From positions 1 through 6,733 of the forward strand of contig CAIQMJ010000560.1 in assembly GCA_903872875.1 (NCBI GenBank): a stretch of 6,733 bases of DNA, in the 5' to 3' direction. The translations under genes and the position numbers were made by a program. The notes under the pieces are model-generated. The model saw only the letters and a list, made by a program, of their open reading frames with translations. It did no database searches and had not been told where the DNA came from. Shown one piece after another: positions 5,961 through 6,733 of the stretch; the first letter of the stretch is position 1, and every line of letters begins with the position of its first letter. The stretch comes from an uncultured Variovorax sp. GTDB lineage: Bacteria; Pseudomonadota; Gammaproteobacteria; Burkholderiales; Burkholderiaceae_C.

Positions 5961-6733
5961 ATGAACTGGAAAATGGCTGCCCGCGCCGAAAAGATGAACC
6001 CGTCCGTGCTCCGCGAGATCCTCAAGGTCACGGACCAGCCCGGCATCATCAGCCTGGCCGGCGGCCTGCCCTCGCCGAAGACCTTCCCGATCTCGGCCTT
6101 CGCGGCCGCCTGCGCCGAAGTGCTCGAGAACGACGGCGCGGCCGCACTGCAATATGCGGCGAGCGAAGGCTACGGCCCGCTGCGCCAGGCGGTGGCCGAC
6201 ATGCTGCCCTGGAACGTCGACCCGGCGCAGGTGCTGATCACGACGGGCTCGCAGCAGGGCCTGGACCTGGTCGCCAAGGTGCTGATCGATCCGGGCAGCC
6301 GCGTGCTGGTCGAGACGCCGACCTACCTCGGCGCACTGCAGGCTTTCGGCCCGATGGAGCCGACGCCGGTCGCGGTCGCCAGCGACAGCGAAGGCGTGCT
6401 GGTGGACGACCTGATCGCCAAGGCGCCCGACGCGCGCTTCATCTACCTGCTGCCGAACTTCCAGAACCCGACCGGCCGCACCATGACCGAGGCGCGCCGC
6501 GCCGCGGTGTCGGCCGCCGCCGCAGCGGTCGGCTTGCCAATCATCGAAGACAACCCTTACGGTGAACTGTGGTTCGACGAAGCCCCGCCGCTGCCGCTGA
6601 CCGCGCGCAATCCGGAAGGGTGCATCTACCTCGGCTCGTTCTCGAAGGTGCTGGCACCCGGCCTGCGCCTGGGCTTCCTGGTGGCACCCAAGGCGATCTA
6701 CCCGAAGCTGCTGCAGGCCAAGCAGGCGGTCGA
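5961..6733 (+). CDS. PLP-dependent aminotransferase, LysN/2-aminoadipate type (3' end outside window)
   Basis: The 257 residues visible are the N-terminal two-thirds of a fold-type I (class I/II) aminotransferase of usual length about 390-400; the frame is still open at the right edge. Motifs present: ISLAGGLPSPKTFP (30-43), LQYAASEGYGPLR (63-75), TTGSQQGLDLV (94-104), NFQNPTG (166-172, Asn169), IIEDNPYGEL (194-203, Asp197, Tyr200) and SFSKVLAPGLRLGF (226-239) with Schiff-base Lys229. Layout and wording closely resemble Thermus LysN and related 2-aminoadipate/aromatic aminotransferases. Arg18 aligns with the LysN arginine that recognises a side-chain carboxylate, hinting at glutamate or aminoadipate as amino donor or acceptor. 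The reaction would move an amino group between an amino acid and 2-oxoglutarate in the cytosol. Position behind two exporters and a MocR regulator points to amino-acid homeostasis. The exact substrate is unresolved. Confidence 0.9.
   Translation, partial: MNWKMAARAEKMNPSVLREILKVTDQPGIISLAGGLPSPKTFPISAFAAACAEVLENDGAAALQYAASEGYGPLRQAVADMLPWNVDPAQVLITTGSQQGLDLVAKVLIDPGSRVLVETPTYLGALQAFGPMEPTPVAVASDSEGVLVDDLIAKAPDARFIYLLPNFQNPTGRTMTEARRAAVSAAAAAVGLPIIEDNPYGELWFDEAPPLPLTARNPEGCIYLGSFSKVLAPGLRLGFLVAPKAIYPKLLQAKQAV

Noticed and set aside
5462..6565. Plus-strand open frame spanning the EamA and aminotransferase genes
   Set aside because: Arg/Ala/Gly-rich shadow translation in a different frame from both genes, each of which has strong motifs.
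1..6733. A novel defence, mobile or phage-like system
   Set aside because: No integrase, transposase, nuclease cassette, tRNA, direct-repeat boundary or CRISPR-like repeat is visible. All six genes belong to familiar chromosomal families.

Overview
The window is GC-rich, densely coding DNA, and its proteins most resemble those of betaproteobacteria, probably Burkholderiales (Burkholderia/Ralstonia/Cupriavidus-like). That placement rests on base composition and remembered family resemblance; no search was run. Six protein-coding genes fill almost all of it. I see no RNA genes, insertion sequences, CRISPR arrays or long repeats.

Left part (1-2854, + strand). The first gene carries the second ATPase domain and C-terminal coiled coil of a Uup-type ABC-F protein. 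Its first ~32 codons are AT-rich at the start and read like a different ABC subfamily (drug/ABC-2 exporter ATPases). The switch falls at the conserved Walker A motif, which is the hallmark of a chimera, either an assembly artefact or a recombination. After a short gap comes a complete lipoprotein of the phospholipase D / cardiolipin synthase superfamily with two HKD motifs.

Middle and right part (2876-6733). A MocR-type regulator (GntR winged helix fused to an aminotransferase-like domain) is on the minus strand. It is divergent from a + strand run of a LysE-family exporter, an EamA-family (DMT) transporter and a PLP-dependent LysN/2-aminoadipate-type aminotransferase that runs off the right edge. 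The LysE and EamA genes overlap by 4 bp (GTGA), and the aminotransferase follows 36 bp later behind a strong Shine-Dalgarno sequence. The ~98-bp divergent intergenic region holds three copies of a CTGTAWYGG-like element, two direct and one inverted, which form a plausible MocR operator.

How the genes may work together: the regulator's aminotransferase-like domain probably senses PLP or a PLP-amino acid adduct and controls two exporters and an aminotransferase. The simplest reading is a homeostatic module that exports or transaminates an amino acid when it is in excess. The ligand is not visible from the sequence. The ABC-F and phospholipase D genes look like unrelated housekeeping and envelope neighbours. 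The most unusual items are the chimeric 5' end and the three-element operator; the rest looks like ordinary chromosome.
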